A stretch of DNA of 15,815 nucleotides, taken from Pseudomonadota bacterium. Its GTDB lineage: Bacteria; Pseudomonadota; Gammaproteobacteria; Xanthomonadales; Xanthomonadaceae. The translations under genes were made by a program, and so were the position numbers. Under the pieces are notes generated by a model. The model was not told the DNA's origin. It did not search any database and saw only the letters and a program-made list of their open reading frames with translations. Positions 1 to 7,079 of the stretch are shown here, one piece after another; positions within the stretch are counted from its first letter, which is position 1; each line of letters opens with the position of its first letter. Location of the stretch: positions 1 through 15,815 of the forward strand of contig JAEWFT010000015.1 of assembly GCA_023388715.1 (NCBI GenBank), written 5' to 3'.

Positions 1-949
1 TGGCCGACAGCTGGCCGACGATGCCGAAATCCAGCGCGATGAAGCGCGGGTCGGCGCGCCGGGCCGGGTCCGAATCGACCCAGATGTTGCCGGCGTGGGC
101 GTCGGCGTGGAAGAAGTTGTCGCGGAATACTTGCTGGTAGAACACGCGCACGCCCTTGGCCGCCAGCGCCTTGCGGTCGATGCCGGCGGCGTCCAGCGCG
201 GCGATGTCGTCCGACGGGATGCCGCGCACGCGCTCCATCGTCATCGCGCGCTGCGCGGTGTGCGACCAGATCACCTCCGGCACGTACAGGTCGGCGCTGC
301 CGTCCCAGTTGCGTCGCAGCAGGCTGGCATTGCCGGCCTCGCGCTGCAGGTCGAGTTCGGCCGCCAGGGTGTTCTCGATCTCGGCGACGATCTCCTTCGG
401 GCGGATCTTGTCGGCGTTCGGATGGGTGCGCGCGACGATCGCGGCCACGCTGGACAGCAGCGCGATGTCGTCGGCGATCTGCGCGCGGATGCCGGGGCGC
501 AGCACCTTGACCACCACCTCGCGGCCGCCATGCAGGGTCGCCGCGTGGACTTGGGCGATGCTGGCCGAGGCCAGCGGCGTGGTGTCGAAGCTCTCGAAGG
601 CCTCGGCGATCTCGCCCAGCTCCGCGCGCACGAGCTCGCGCGCCTGCGTGCCGTCAAAGGGCGCCACCCGGTCCTGCAGGAAGGCCAGTTCCTCGGCGAT
701 GTCCGGCGGCACCAGGTCGCGCCGGGTCGACAGGATCTGCCCGAACTTGACGAAGATCGGCCCGAGTTCCTGCAGCGCCAGCCGCAGGCGCGCGCCGCGG
801 GGCTTGGCCGCGATGTCGGCGGATGCGCGCGGCACGAACGGCCGCATGAGTTTCAGCCAGCGCTCCGCAGGCGTGCCGTCCAGCAGGTCATCGAGCCGGT
901 AGCGCAGCAGCACCCGGCCGATGCGCATGGCCCGCAGCGCGGACTTCAT
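1..949 (-). CDS. ubiB: UbiB family atypical kinase/ATPase, ubiquinone biosynthesis (partial, C-terminus off the window)
   Basis: The first 316 residues of a UbiB/ADCK-family protein are visible; E. coli UbiB is about 546 residues, so roughly 40% lies beyond the left edge. Seen in order: the family KxGQ signature (FVKFGQ, K68), the alanine-rich nucleotide loop PLASASIAQVHAA (125-137), a lysine in VVVKV (K148), the catalytic-loop-like HADAHAGN, and the metal-binding DFG (D307) just before the edge. Family knowledge: UbiB is a membrane-associated atypical kinase/ATPase needed for coenzyme Q biosynthesis, probably helping to extract or present lipid intermediates to the Ubi enzymes. The ATG at 949 overlaps the ubiJ stop as ATGA, so translation is probably coupled. 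The last two-transmembrane region expected in the family cannot be checked here. Confidence 0.95.
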   Translation of the reverse strand, partial: MKSALRAMRIGRVLLRYRLDDLLDGTPAERWLKLMRPFVPRASADIAAKPRGARLRLALQELGPIFVKFGQILSTRRDLVPPDIAEELAFLQDRVAPFDGTQARELVRAELGEIAEAFESFDTTPLASASIAQVHAATLHGGREVVVKVLRPGIRAQIADDIALLSSVAAIVARTHPNADKIRPKEIVAEIENTLAAELDLQREAGNASLLRRNWDGSADLYVPEVIWSHTAQRAMTMERVRGIPSDDIAALDAAGIDRKALAAKGVRVFYQQVFRDNFFHADAHAGNIWVDSDPARRADPRFIALDFGIVGQLSA

Positions 950-1602
950 GCCGGCGGCCCGCCCCGGGCCTCGCGTTCGCGCTGCAGCCTGGCGATGCGC
1001 GCGGCGATGCGCTCGACATCGTCGCGCAGGGTATCGACGTCGTCGTAAAAGGCCTCCAGCTCGGCGCGGGGGACGACGTCGCGGCTCTCCTCGGTGACGA
1101 ATTCGGCGGCGCTCCCAGCCAGGTTGCGGCCGGCCACCTGCGCCTGGCGCAGGCCGGAGGACACCGCCTTGGCGACCTGCACGCCGACTACGTCGCCAAA
1201 CACCCGCACGAACGGCAATTCCCAGTCGGGATCGAACCGGCGCGCCAGCTGCTGCAGGCGGCGGGCCAGTTCGGCATCGCCCTCGATCCGCAACTTGCCG
1301 ATCGGCGCGGCCGCCTCGCCGCTGCGGTCCAGCAGGCGCGGCAGCTGGCCCAGCAGGGCGCCCAGCGTGGTGCGCACGCCAAGGTCCGGATCGCTGCCGT
1401 CCTCCGGCGCACCCACCCGCAATGCCTGCCCGTCCACCTGCACCTGCACCGCCATCGGCGGCGAGGTCAGGGTCAGCACCACCCGCTGGCCGTGCAGCGG
1501 CTGCAGCGCGGCGCGGGTGTCCTCGTCCAGCGCGAGCGCGCGGTTCAGCGCGATTTCCAGCGCCTTGCCGGCGGGCTGCTTCCAGTTGAACGGCGCGGTC
1601 AT
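946..1602 (-). CDS. ubiJ: UbiJ-like SCP2-domain ubiquinone biosynthesis accessory factor
   Basis: This 218-residue protein is close in length to E. coli UbiJ (201). The N-terminal half (about 15-125) has the sterol-carrier-protein-2 layout, with a hydrophobic beta segment VVLTLTSPPMAVQVQVDG (41-58) and the conserved-looking IEGDAELA (107-113 region). A helical region follows, and residues about 180-212 form a charged predicted coiled coil (LEAFYDDVDTLRDDVERIAARI). Family knowledge: UbiJ binds lipids through SCP2 and organises the soluble Ubi complex for late ubiquinone steps. The ATG at 1602 was chosen because it overlaps the oleD stop as ATGA and the SCP2 domain begins directly; the frame stays open further upstream but would run into oleD. 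The stop overlaps the ubiB start. UbiE, which often precedes ubiJ, is absent and oleD takes its place. Confidence 0.88.
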   Translation of the reverse strand: MTAPFNWKQPAGKALEIALNRALALDEDTRAALQPLHGQRVVLTLTSPPMAVQVQVDGQALRVGAPEDGSDPDLGVRTTLGALLGQLPRLLDRSGEAAAPIGKLRIEGDAELARRLQQLARRFDPDWELPFVRVFGDVVGVQVAKAVSSGLRQAQVAGRNLAGSAAEFVTEESRDVVPRAELEAFYDDVDTLRDDVERIAARIARLQREREARGGPPA

Positions 1603-2618
1603 GGACGCATTGTAGGGGGTGGGGCCGTCCCCAATGATTGCCGTAGCCGCTCCAGCCCCTGCTCGAAGGTCACCCGTGGCAGGTAACCGAAATCGCGCGT
1701 GGCGGGCGCCATCGAATACCAGTGCGCGGTGCTCAGCTGCTCGGCGAGGAAGCGCGTCATCGGCGGCTCTCCCTGCAGCGGCAGCGCGCGCCACAGCCCC
1801 TCGCAGGCCACGCCGATGGCGTAGGCAACGCGAAACGGGATGGTCCTGTCGACTTGCGGCGCCCCGGCCGCGGCCAGCAGCGCGTTGATGGTCTCCCGCG
1901 TGCTGCGCGGATCACCGTTGCTGATGAAGTAGGCCTTGCCCGCGCAGGCGGCGCCGGGCGCGAGGTGCTCGAAGGCATCGAAGTGCGCCTGCGCGGCATT
2001 GTCGATGTAGGTGGTGTCGATCAGGTTCTCGCCATTGCCGACGAAGCGCAGCCGCCCTTGCCTGGCGCGCGCGACCAGCCGCGGCAGGATCTGCGCATCG
2101 CCCGGTCCCCAGATCAGGCGCGGGCGCAGGGCGACGGTGGCCAGCCGCGCGTCGTTGGCCGCGAGCACGTCCTTCTCGGCGATCGTCTTGGTGGTGGCGT
2201 ACGGCGCCTGGAAATCCTCGCCGTAGGGCACGGTCTCGGCGGTGCCGCCTTCCACCGGATGGGTGGCGCGATGGGTGACGCTGGGGGTGGAGGTGTAGAC
2301 CAGCCGGCCGATGGCGTGCGCGCGGCACGCCTCCAGCACGTTGCGGGTACCGACCACGTTGGCCCGGTGGTAGCGCGCGTAGCTGCCCCAGGCGCCGGCC
2401 TTGGCCGCGTTGTGGAAGACCGCGTCGAAGCCGCCGGCGAATGCCGCCATCACCGCGTCGCGGTCGCCAAGGTCGCCCTGCAGCTGACGCACGCCAATCG
2501 CGTCCAGCGCCGGGTAGTGGCCGCGGTTGAAGCTGGTGACCGCGTGCCCGCGTTCGACCAGGCCACGGCACAGCGCCTGGCCGAGGAAACCGCCCCCTCC
2601 GGTGACCAGCAGTTTCAT
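1599..2618 (-). CDS. oleD: OleD, NADPH-dependent 2-alkyl-3-oxoalkanoate reductase of olefin biosynthesis
   Basis: A 339-residue extended short-chain dehydrogenase of the NAD-dependent epimerase type. Visible: the Rossmann glycine motif TGGGGFLG (6-13), the NAA motif FHNAAKAGAWGSY (68-80), the YTSTPSV catalytic Ser/Thr strand (108-114), and the YxxxK pair YATTK (Y140, K144). Family knowledge: OleD reduces the 2-alkyl-3-keto acid made by OleA to the 2-alkyl-3-hydroxy acid that OleC consumes. The call rests on the fold plus position next to oleC with oleA and oleB nearby; alone it could be another sterol-dehydrogenase-like epimerase. The start is firm: ATG at 2618 overlaps the oleC stop, and a GGGAGA ribosome-binding site lies 7 bases upstream. 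The same 15-base box precedes oleB. Confidence 0.93.
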   Translation of the reverse strand: MKLLVTGGGGFLGQALCRGLVERGHAVTSFNRGHYPALDAIGVRQLQGDLGDRDAVMAAFAGGFDAVFHNAAKAGAWGSYARYHRANVVGTRNVLEACRAHAIGRLVYTSTPSVTHRATHPVEGGTAETVPYGEDFQAPYATTKTIAEKDVLAANDARLATVALRPRLIWGPGDAQILPRLVARARQGRLRFVGNGENLIDTTYIDNAAQAHFDAFEHLAPGAACAGKAYFISNGDPRSTRETINALLAAAGAPQVDRTIPFRVAYAIGVACEGLWRALPLQGEPPMTRFLAEQLSTAHWYSMAPATRDFGYLPRVTFEQGLERLRQSLGTAPPPTMRP

Positions 2619-4270
2619 GCGACGTCTCCCGGCGGTTGCCGCGCCGCCCACGCCGCCAACCGCTCGCGCCCGATCTTGGCGTTGTGGCGGATGTCCACCG
2701 GCAGCGGCCCGGGGTGGCGCAGGAAGCCCTCGACCTTGGCCGTGTGCACATGGCCCTCGCCGATGTGCCGGAGCTCGCCGGCGATGCGCGGCCAGTGCCG
2801 CTTGTCGGTCCCGCGGACCAGCTCCACCACCAGCAGCGCACGCTGCGCGCCCTTCGCCCCGACGCCCACCAGGGCGGTGCGCGCGACCTGCGGATGCGCG
2901 TTGAAGATCGGCTCGACCTGCTCCGTGCACAGCGTGGTCGCCTCGTCGATGACCACCCGCTGCGACTTGCGCCCGCAGAACCACAGCCGGCCGTCGGCAT
3001 CGAACCAGCCGAGGTCGCCCATGCGGTGGACGATGCGCTCGGCGCCATCGGGCATCTGCTCCCGGATCTTGGCCAACGCGGTCTGCGCGTCGCGGTTGAA
3101 ATACGCATCCGTGGCGCTGGGCCCGGCCACCGTGATCTCGCCCACCTGGCCGGCGCCGACGAGCAGGCCGGCGCGCCATTCCGGGATGGCGCCATCGTCG
3201 ATGCGGATGATGCGCACCGTGTTGGGCGGCACCGGCCGGCCGACGCAAGTGCCGGCGCCGGCTTCGGTGCGCGCGCGCAGGGCCAGCAGCTCGCGGCCTT
3301 CGACCACCGCCACCGGCAGGCATTCGGTGGCGCCGTAAGGCGTCCACAGGCGGGCATCGGGCGGCAGCAGGTCCAGCATCGCCGCCACCACGTCCGGCGG
3401 CACTGGCGCGCCTGCCGAGGTGACCCGCTGCAGCGTGGGCAGCGGCTCGCCATGCGCGGCCAGCACCCGCATCAGCGCGGGCGAGCCGAACAGCTGGGTG
3501 ACCCCGAAGCGGGCGATCGCGGCGTGGAGCTTGCGCGGATCCGCCTGCGCCGGGCGCGTGGGATCCATGTCGGGAATGATGCTGGTCAGGCCCAGCGCGG
3601 GGTCGAACAGCGCGAACGGCGGGAAGGTGGGCAGGTCGATCCCGCCCGCCTCGATCGCGAACGCGGTGCTCAGCATGTCCACCTGCGCCACGAAGTGCCG
3701 GTGCCGATAGACCACGCCCTTTGGCACCCCGGTGCTGCCACTGGTGAACAGGATCGCGGCGGTGTCGTCGGGCGCGGTGTCCGCCAGTTGCGGACCGGCG
3801 CCGGCGCCCGCGCGCTCGAGCTCCTCCAGAGTCGCGTCCGCCAGCCAGGCGCGCTTGCCGGTGGTGACGCGCACCCGCGCCGAGGGCGCCCAGCCCAGCA
3901 GCGCCTTGCCCAGCAGCGCGAGCGGAATGCCGATGAAGGCCTCCGGCGCCGCCTCCGCCAGGCATTGCCGCAACGCGCGCTTGTCGATGCCGGGGTCGAC
4001 CAGCACCGGCACCGCACCGGCCTTGAACAGCGCGAACATGGTGAGGAAGAACGCGGGGGTCGGCCGCACCATCACCACCACCCGGCTGCCACGACCGATG
4101 CCGTGCCCGGCAAGCCCGGCGGCGATGGCATCGCTGCGCGCATCCAGCTGCGCATAGCTCAGCTCGACCTGGTAGCGCCCGTTGCGACCCGGGCAGCGCA
4201 TCGCGACCTGATCCGGTCGCTCCCGCGCCAGGCGCGGCAGCGCGGCGGCGATGTTGCAGGGTTCGCTCAT
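2615..4270 (-). CDS. oleC: OleC, AMP-dependent beta-lactone synthetase of olefin biosynthesis
   Basis: A 551-residue member of the acyl-AMP synthetase (ANL) superfamily. Adenylation motifs appear in order: the P-loop-like ILFTSGSTGVPKGV (173-186), SAGAPV (285-290), YGATE (312-316), the MGDLGWFD aspartate (419) with FCGRKSQRV (431-439), and a C-terminal lysine region RHNAKIGRERL (528-538). Family knowledge: OleC uses ATP to turn the 2-alkyl-3-hydroxy acid into a cis beta-lactone rather than a CoA thioester. The ATG at 4270 precedes MSEPCNIAAALP and is the first plausible start; no strong ribosome-binding site is visible. Further upstream the frame continues into the divergent ykgJ region, which is a shadow. 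The gene heads the overlapping run oleC-oleD-ubiJ-ubiB and is separated from oleB by about 720 bases, so it probably has its own promoter. Confidence 0.94.
   Translation of the reverse strand: MSEPCNIAAALPRLARERPDQVAMRCPGRNGRYQVELSYAQLDARSDAIAAGLAGHGIGRGSRVVVMVRPTPAFFLTMFALFKAGAVPVLVDPGIDKRALRQCLAEAAPEAFIGIPLALLGKALLGWAPSARVRVTTGKRAWLADATLEELERAGAGAGPQLADTAPDDTAAILFTSGSTGVPKGVVYRHRHFVAQVDMLSTAFAIEAGGIDLPTFPPFALFDPALGLTSIIPDMDPTRPAQADPRKLHAAIARFGVTQLFGSPALMRVLAAHGEPLPTLQRVTSAGAPVPPDVVAAMLDLLPPDARLWTPYGATECLPVAVVEGRELLALRARTEAGAGTCVGRPVPPNTVRIIRIDDGAIPEWRAGLLVGAGQVGEITVAGPSATDAYFNRDAQTALAKIREQMPDGAERIVHRMGDLGWFDADGRLWFCGRKSQRVVIDEATTLCTEQVEPIFNAHPQVARTALVGVGAKGAQRALLVVELVRGTDKRHWPRIAGELRHIGEGHVHTAKVEGFLRHPGPLPVDIRHNAKIGRERLAAWAARQPPGDVA
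2623..2637 (-). promoter_or_regulatory. Ribosome-binding box of oleD, identical to that of oleB
   Basis: The minus strand carries the same 15 bases as at 5933-5947, with GGGAGA 7 bases before the oleD ATG. Here the box lies inside the last oleC codons, so it is under two constraints. It fixes the oleD start at 2618. Confidence 0.6.
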
Positions 4271-4359
4271 GCCGCCATTGTCGCCCGCTCGCCGCCCCTT
4301 GCGCGCGGGCCGGCGCGACCCAAGAATCGCGCACCCACGCCAGCGCACGTCCCTTCCCC

Positions 4360-4727
4360 ATGCATCCCTGCCTGACCTGCGGCGCCTGCTGCGCCACCTT
4401 TCGAGGTCCGAGGCGGATCCTGCGCTGGGTGGCGCGGTGCCGTTCGCGCTGACCGAGCCGCTACGCACGCATGAGCGCGCGATGCGCGGCACCTCGCAGG
4501 CCGCGCCGCGCTGCATCGCGCTGGATGCAAAGATCGGCCGCTACAGCCGCTGCACGATCCATGCGCGCCGGCCGTCGGCGTGCGCACTGGTGCCGGCCAG
4601 CTGGGAATTCGGGGCAGCAAGCGCGCAATGCGACAAGGCCCGGATCGCCCACGGCCTGCCGGTGCTGACGCCGGCGGCCTGGGCCGGGATGGAGGAGCAG
4701 GAGAAGACTACGTTGCCGGGTACGTGA
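4360..4727 (+). pseudogene. YkgJ-family CxxCxxCC cysteine-cluster protein gene, apparently frameshifted by a short deletion
   Basis: From the ATG at 4360 the reading begins MHPCLTCGACCATFR, the CxxCxxCC signature of the YkgJ family (putative zinc/iron chelation), but terminates at 4450-4452 after 30 residues. From about 4407 a second frame continues as SEADPALGGAVPFALTEPL and runs to the stop at 4727, with further family-like cysteines in PRCIALD, YSRCTIH and SACALVP. Both halves together make one ordinary YkgJ-type protein of about 120 residues. The frame change fits loss of 3n+1 bases near 4404-4407. From memory of related sequences, about five residues that normally sit between FR and SEADP are missing, so a 13-base deletion is the simplest reading (inference). 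It is divergent from oleC and convergent with oleB. Either the gene is dead or the assembly has an error; an internal restart of the second frame is possible but would lack the cysteine signature. Confidence 0.8.
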
Positions 4728-4766
4728 CGCCGTATTGCACGCGGCGACGACAAGGGAGCCCGGGGC

Positions 4767-4829
4767 TGGGCAGTAGATGGCCTCAAGTCGCTCCCCGATA
4801 CTCGCTTGGTTGAGGCCATCCGCTGCCCA
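4767..4829. repeat. Long hairpin element A (inverted repeat with a shared loop)
   Basis: A perfect 11-base inverted repeat, GATGGCCTCAA (4776-4786) against TTGAGGCCATC (4810-4820), encloses a 23-base loop (4787-4809). After a two-base mismatch the stem resumes as TGGGCAG (4767-4773) against CTGCCCA (4823-4829). The loop and innermost TCAA/TTGA are shared, in opposite orientation, with element B at 4907-4979, with 20 of 23 loop bases identical. It lies between the convergent ykgJ remnant and oleB. No T-run follows, so it is not a classic terminator. It resembles a repetitive extragenic palindrome; whether it is multicopy in the genome cannot be seen here. Confidence 0.8.
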
Positions 4830-4906
4830 TCCTCCAAGCAAAGTCGCCTCCGCTGGAGCAGAGCATGGAGTTCATGGCGCTTCCCCAAATCGCCTGACTG
4901 CATCGA

Positions 4907-4979
4907 GGGGTGGGGAGGCCCTCCCTTTCAACCAAGCGTGTCCCGGGGAGCGACTTGAAAGGGAGGGCGTCCCCACCCC
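4907..4979. repeat. Long hairpin element B, inverted partner of element A
   Basis: A 25-base inverted repeat (4907-4931 against 4955-4979) has a single mismatch, G4917 facing G4969, around a 23-base loop (4932-4954). The outer stem is GC-rich (GGGGTGGGGA against TCCCCACCCC) and the inner stem is CCCTCCCTTTCAA against TTGAAAGGGAGGG. The reverse complement of the loop differs from the loop of element A at three of 23 positions, while the outer stem sequences are unrelated. It begins only 9 bases after the oleB stop at 4989 in the direction of oleB transcription, so it probably caps or stabilises the 3' end of the oleAB message (inference). Confidence 0.82.
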
Positions 4980-4988
4980 GCCGAAACA

Positions 4989-5927
4989 CTACAGAGGATG
5001 CGCTTCCAGGAAGCGTCGGATCTCCGGCACCAGCACCTCGTGCTTGTCCTCCAGAACGTAGTGCCCCGCATCCTCGAAGGCGTGCACCTGCGCGCCGGGT
5101 AGTGCCACGCGGAAGCGCTCGAGGAAATGGCGGTCGAACACGAAGTCGCGCAGCCCCCAGCCGATGAAGGCGGGGCGGTCGGCATACGCCGGCAGTTGCG
5201 CCTCGGCCGCCTTCAGCAGCGGCCAGGCGCGATCGCCCTGCGCCAGCGGGATGTCCTGCATGAAACGCAGGGTGGCGATCGCCTTGTCCCAGCCGTCGTA
5301 CACGCCGGCATACGCCGAACGCACCGGCTGTGGCAGCGCGCGGCGGGTGCCCATCCACGCAGCGCCGCGCGCGAACAGGTTGAAGCGACGGATCACCCAG
5401 CCGCCCAGGCGTGAATCGCGGCCCAGCGCCAGCCGCCTCGGGAAGGGCTTCGACGCCGGCAGCGGGAAGCTCGCCGTGTTGGTGATCACCAGGCGCCGCA
5501 CCCGCGCGGGGTCGCGCAGTGCCCAGCCGAAGCCGATCATCCCGCCCCAGTCGTGCACCGCCAGCGTCACCGGACCGTCGATGCCAAGGTGCTCCAGCAG
5601 CGCATCGAGATCGTCGATGCGCGACTGCAGGGTGTAGTCGTAACGCGGGTGTGACGAGGGCGCATCGTCCGGGCGATCGGACAGGCCCATGCCGACGTGG
5701 TCGGGCACGATGCAGCGGTAGCGGTCGCGCAGGCCCAGCACCAGGTGCCGCCAGTAAAAGCTCCACGACGGGTTGCCGTGCAGCATGACGATGACCTCGC
5801 CGTCGCGCGGGCCCTCGTCCAGGAAGGACATTCCGATCCCCGGCCGCACCTCCAGGCGCTGCGGGTGGAACGGATACTCCGGAAAGCGGGCGGCGTGCAC
5901 CGCCGCCGCGCGCTCAGCGCCAGCCAC
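4989..5927 (-). CDS. oleB: OleB, alpha/beta-hydrolase beta-lactone decarboxylase (cis-olefin forming)
   Basis: A 312-residue alpha/beta hydrolase of the haloalkane-dehalogenase-like branch. Visible: the oxyanion region MLHGNPSWSFYWR (48-60), the nucleophile elbow HDWGG (D126), a probable acid D261 in GLRDFVFD, and the catalytic histidine in DAGHY (H289). An Asp nucleophile rather than Ser, with this spacing, is what OleB proteins show. Family knowledge: OleB decarboxylates the cis beta-lactone from OleC to a cis-olefin. The start is GTG at 5927, preceded by GGGAGA 8 bases upstream; the first in-frame ATG is codon 33 and would cut into the fold. oleA ends 18 bases upstream, so the two form a pair. 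By sequence alone it could be called a haloalkane dehalogenase; the oleA neighbour decides. Confidence 0.93.
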   Translation of the reverse strand: MAGAERAAAVHAARFPEYPFHPQRLEVRPGIGMSFLDEGPRDGEVIVMLHGNPSWSFYWRHLVLGLRDRYRCIVPDHVGMGLSDRPDDAPSSHPRYDYTLQSRIDDLDALLEHLGIDGPVTLAVHDWGGMIGFGWALRDPARVRRLVITNTASFPLPASKPFPRRLALGRDSRLGGWVIRRFNLFARGAAWMGTRRALPQPVRSAYAGVYDGWDKAIATLRFMQDIPLAQGDRAWPLLKAAEAQLPAYADRPAFIGWGLRDFVFDRHFLERFRVALPGAQVHAFEDAGHYVLEDKHEVLVPEIRRFLEAHPL

Positions 5928-5932
5928 CGACC

Positions 5933-5947
5933 CGTCTCCCGGCGGTT
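5933..5947 (-). promoter_or_regulatory. Ribosome-binding box of oleB, identical to that of oleD
   Basis: The minus strand reads AACCGCCGGGAGACG here; the same 15 bases occur at 2623-2637 before oleD. GGGAGA serves as Shine-Dalgarno for the GTG start at 5927. The box overlaps the oleA stop codon, so oleB initiation is probably linked to oleA termination. Confidence 0.6.
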
Positions 5948-6962
5948 ACCAGACCACTTCCGCCATCGAGCAGTTCAGCCCGGAGCCGATGCCCAGCAGC
6001 GCGACCCGGTCGCCCTTCTTCAGGCGGCCCATCTCGCGCAGCTTGGACAGCACGATCGGCACCGAGGCGGGGCCTATGTTGCCGTGCTCGCCGAAGATGG
6101 TCATGACCTTCTTCGCGTCGATGCCCATCGCCTTGGTGAAGGCGGCGGTGTGCACCTTGCTGACCTGGTGGATGACGAACTCGTCCAGTTCGCCGACCGC
6201 CCAGCCGAGCTTCTGCTTGGCCACCTCGAAGGTCTTGCTGGCCAGCTTGATGCCTTCGATCAGCAGCATCCGGGTGTCGGTGATCATGCCGTCCAGGTTG
6301 CCGCGGCACAGCTTGTTCCATTCGGTGGCCGCGCGGGTGACGCCGCCCCGGTAGCGCGGTGCGCCAGGCGCGAGTTCGGCGCGCGCCAGCACCATCGCCG
6401 CGGCGCCGGAACCCAGGGTCAGGGTGGCCAGTTCGTTGCGGAAGTCCTCCTCGCTGACGTCGGCGCGGGTCATGCGCTCGAGCGTCTTCTCGTAGGCCAG
6501 GTCCGCGGTTTCGCCGTCGACCACCAGCGCATAGTCGATCTCGCCGCGCTCGATCATGCGGCTGGCGATGTCCATGCCGTTGATGAAGGCCAGGCACGCG
6601 TTGGCGACGTCGAAGTTCTGGCAGGTATCGGGCAGCCCGAGGTTGCCGGACACGATCGAGGCCGTGGACGGCTCCAGGTAGTCGCGGCTGACCGAGGTGT
6701 TGACCAGCAGACCGACCTTGTCCGGGTCGATCCCGGCATCGGCCAGCGCCTTGACCCCCGCCAGGGTGGCGGCATCGGAGGCCTGCACCTCGCCGTCCCA
6801 CAGGCGGCGGGCGTGGATGCCGGCGATGTCGCCGAGCACGTCGGTCTTGATGCCGAGCCGATCCAGCGTGGGCCGCAGCCGTTCGTTGATCTCGACCGAG
6901 GTCAGGCGGCGCGGCGCATCGATGTGCGCCAGGCCGGCGATGGCGACGTGTTGGAACAGCAT
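5946..6962 (-). CDS. oleA: OleA, thiolase-fold 3-oxoacid synthase starting olefin biosynthesis
   Basis: A 338-residue thiolase-superfamily protein resembling 3-oxoacyl-ACP synthase III. Key residues: E97 (RDYLEPST), the acylated cysteine C123 (DVANACLAF), H265 (FVIHQVSKVH) and N295 (GEHGNIGPAS). From memory of the characterised Xanthomonas campestris OleA, the residues numbered Glu117, Cys143, His285 and Asn315 sit at exactly the same spacing, offset by 20, which I take as strong support. Family knowledge: OleA condenses two long-chain acyl-CoAs head to head into a 2-alkyl-3-keto acid; the glutamate acts as general base and separates OleA from FabH. The C-terminal GIGSGLNCSMAEVVW is also typical. 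ATG at 6962 is the first start; the 117 bases upstream show no clear ribosome-binding site. Its TAA stop falls within the ribosome-binding box of oleB. Confidence 0.96.
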   Translation of the reverse strand: MLFQHVAIAGLAHIDAPRRLTSVEINERLRPTLDRLGIKTDVLGDIAGIHARRLWDGEVQASDAATLAGVKALADAGIDPDKVGLLVNTSVSRDYLEPSTASIVSGNLGLPDTCQNFDVANACLAFINGMDIASRMIERGEIDYALVVDGETADLAYEKTLERMTRADVSEEDFRNELATLTLGSGAAAMVLARAELAPGAPRYRGGVTRAATEWNKLCRGNLDGMITDTRMLLIEGIKLASKTFEVAKQKLGWAVGELDEFVIHQVSKVHTAAFTKAMGIDAKKVMTIFGEHGNIGPASVPIVLSKLREMGRLKKGDRVALLGIGSGLNCSMAEVVW

Positions 6963-7079
6963 GGGGCGCGACTCGCACGGGCGCCACGTGGCGCCGGAAC
7001 CGCACAGGATAACGCGTTGGCGGCCCCTCCGTGGCCGCGCCGGGCCCCGCGGCTGCGCCGGTTCAGCCGGCGGCGGCTT

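Noticed and set aside
1609..1614. TACAAT on the minus strand 6 bases before the ubiJ ATG, suggesting a leaderless promoter
   Set aside because: There is no convincing -35, and translational coupling to oleD already explains expression. One AT-rich hexamer by itself is weak evidence.
1599..4397. A single 932-codon minus-strand open frame covering oleC and oleD
   Set aside because: Only its last 339 codons (oleD) are real. The upstream part is an alternate frame of oleC, where the correct frame has the adenylation motifs; a fusion is not supported.
4907..4979. Element B as a classic rho-independent terminator for oleB
   Set aside because: The stem is long and GC-rich but no T-run follows on either strand, and its relation to element A fits a repeat better. 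It may still stop transcription in practice.
4783..5766. A 327-codon minus-strand open frame extending through oleB into the hairpin region
   Set aside because: It is out of frame with the hydrolase motifs, and its tail translates the two hairpin elements; the repeated peptide-like string comes from the shared loop sequence.
6963..7079. A TATCCT hexamer and small GC-rich dyads upstream of oleA as promoter and terminator
   Set aside because: The hexamer has no partner at -35 spacing, and the dyads are of a kind expected by chance at this base composition.
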